From Candidatus Eiseniibacteriota bacterium (GTDB lineage Bacteria > Eisenbacteria > RBG-16-71-46), in assembly GCA_005893365.1 (NCBI GenBank), contig VBPB01000166.1, positions 1-7,873 of the forward strand: a stretch of 7,873 bases of DNA, read 5' to 3'. This document shows, in pieces, positions 7,196 to 7,873 of this stretch. The translations under genes and the position numbers were made by a program. Position 1 is the stretch's first letter, and the number at the start of each line of letters is the position of its first letter. Under the pieces are notes generated by a model, which was not told the origin of the DNA, did not search any database, and saw only the letters and a program-made list of their open reading frames with translations.

Positions 7196-7396
7196 TCAGT
7201 GATGCCCGTCGTGTTCGAAGATCTCCTCGATGCGCCGGCCGAACAGGCGTGCGATGTCGAACGCCAGTGGCAGGCTCGGGTCGTACTTGCCGGTCTCGAC
7301 CGCGTTGACGGTCTGACGCGACACGCCGAGCCTTTCCGCCAGGTCCCCCTGCGACCACTGGCGCTCCGCGCGCAGGACGCGCAACTGGTTCTTCAT
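7196..7396 (-). CDS. Small Xre/Cro-type HTH transcriptional regulator
   Basis: This 66-residue protein is almost entirely a Cro/C1-type helix-turn-helix domain. LRVLRAERQWSQGDLAERLG (5-24) covers helices 1-2, and VSRQTVNAVETGKYDP (25-40) is the recognition helix and following turn. SLPLAFDIARLFGRRIEEIF (41-60) makes the last two helices. It is a known subgroup of very short stand-alone regulators (SR.TVnaiE.GkYdPSLpLAf.iA..f...IEeiF) that bind DNA as dimers and often sit beside a small membrane-protein gene. Here the upstream neighbour is an alpha/beta hydrolase, whose TGA overlaps this ATG as ATGA, indicating co-translation. It may autoregulate that pair; the targets are not visible in this window. 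Confidence 0.92.
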   Translation of the reverse strand: MKNQLRVLRAERQWSQGDLAERLGVSRQTVNAVETGKYDPSLPLAFDIARLFGRRIEEIFEHDGHH

Positions 7397-7873
7397 CGCC
7401 TCGCGGTCACCTGCGCGGTGATCCAGTCCGACATCGCGTCCAGCGCCACCGGGGCGATGGTCTCCTCGATGGTCCCGTACTCGGTGATCGACCCCGTGGC
7501 CGCCGTCTGGAACAGGTGATTGAGACCCGGGAGCTGCTTCACCGAGGAGTGCCTGTTGCCACCCGCCTTGAGCGCCGCCTCGATGGCCGCGAGATCCTCC
7601 TGGGGCGGCACCTGGAAGTCCTTGCTCCCGTTGAGCGCCAGCACCGGACAGCGGACCTTCCGCAGCGTCGGGGCCGGGTCGTAGCCCATGAAGAAACGGA
7701 ACCAGGGCGAAAGGAGTGGGCGGGTCGCGGCGATCGTCAGGCTATCGATGTCGCCGACCGCCCGGCGCTCATCGTCGGTGAGTCCGGACATCTGCTGGGT
7801 CACCAGTTCGCGCGACGCCTGCATGATGGTGGCGCTGTCGGCCCCGGGGCGTATCAGCGCGTTGACCCGGCGG
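7393..7873 (-). CDS. Alpha/beta hydrolase, C-terminal part (start beyond right edge)
   Basis: About 160 codons are open from the window edge to the TGA at 7395-7393, and the frame continues upstream of the ATG at 7824 (RRVNALIRPGADSATI precedes it). That ATG is therefore an internal methionine. Recognisable parts are the cap-like segment SPWFRFFMGYDPAPTLRKV, the strand and acid turn CPVLALNGSKDFQVPP (Asp codon 7620-7618, probable catalytic acid) and LPGLNHLFQ (His codon 7518-7516, probable catalytic base). The nucleophile serine and oxyanion residues would lie in the missing N-terminal part. The layout resembles alpha/beta hydrolases of the EstD / S33-like esterase type, often annotated as alpha/beta fold hydrolases acting on carboxyl esters; the substrate is unknown. 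It overlaps the downstream Xre gene by ATGA. Confidence 0.85.
   Translation of the reverse strand, partial: RRVNALIRPGADSATIMQASRELVTQQMSGLTDDERRAVGDIDSLTIAATRPLLSPWFRFFMGYDPAPTLRKVRCPVLALNGSKDFQVPPQEDLAAIEAALKAGGNRHSSVKQLPGLNHLFQTAATGSITEYGTIEETIAPVALDAMSDWITAQVTARR

Overview
The window is GC-rich bacterial DNA (roughly 70% G+C by eye). Its coding is dense, with one divergent and one convergent intergenic gap. The sequence alone does not fix the phylum. High GC, an exported alpha-2-macroglobulin with carboxypeptidase-regulatory-like repeats, and a short stand-alone Xre regulator would fit a soil or sediment lineage such as Gemmatimonadota, Acidobacteriota, Myxococcota or Methylomirabilota/Rokubacteria; this is a guess. 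No RNA genes, mobile elements, CRISPR arrays or long repeats were seen.

Positions 1-6273, minus strand: a three-gene unit read right to left. It encodes a VanW-family protein with a signal peptide (5521-6273), an AMMECR1-domain protein with an N-terminal signal/anchor (4805-5524), and a large bacterial alpha-2-macroglobulin (A2M) (4808 down past position 1). Each junction is a 4-base ATGA start/stop overlap, so the three are probably co-transcribed and translationally coupled. All three appear to be exported, and each carries a conserved cysteine motif (GGGVCQ, ACIG, CTEQ). The A2M has a signal peptide, three carboxypeptidase-regulatory-like beta-sandwiches, macroglobulin domains, an intact CTEQ thioester motif and a receptor-binding-like C-terminus. 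Its reading frame is broken by a one-base deletion (or sequence error) near 2385-2420. The C-terminus runs off the left edge.

Positions 6274-6493: a 220-base divergent intergenic region with a GC-rich palindrome, a plausible promoter for the rightward gene, and a possible 7-codon leader ORF abutting the VanW start.

Positions 6494-7144, plus strand: a family-3 (catechol/CCoA-type) SAM-dependent O-methyltransferase.

Positions 7145-7195: a 51-base convergent gap without a convincing terminator.

Positions 7196-7873, minus strand: a 66-residue Xre-type regulator preceded, again with an ATGA overlap, by the C-terminal part of an alpha/beta hydrolase whose start lies beyond the right edge.

The candidate system is the VanW-AMMECR1-A2M operon. 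The members suggest a cell-envelope or periplasmic protease-trapping/surveillance role, but only the A2M has a family function that supports this; the roles of the other two are unknown.
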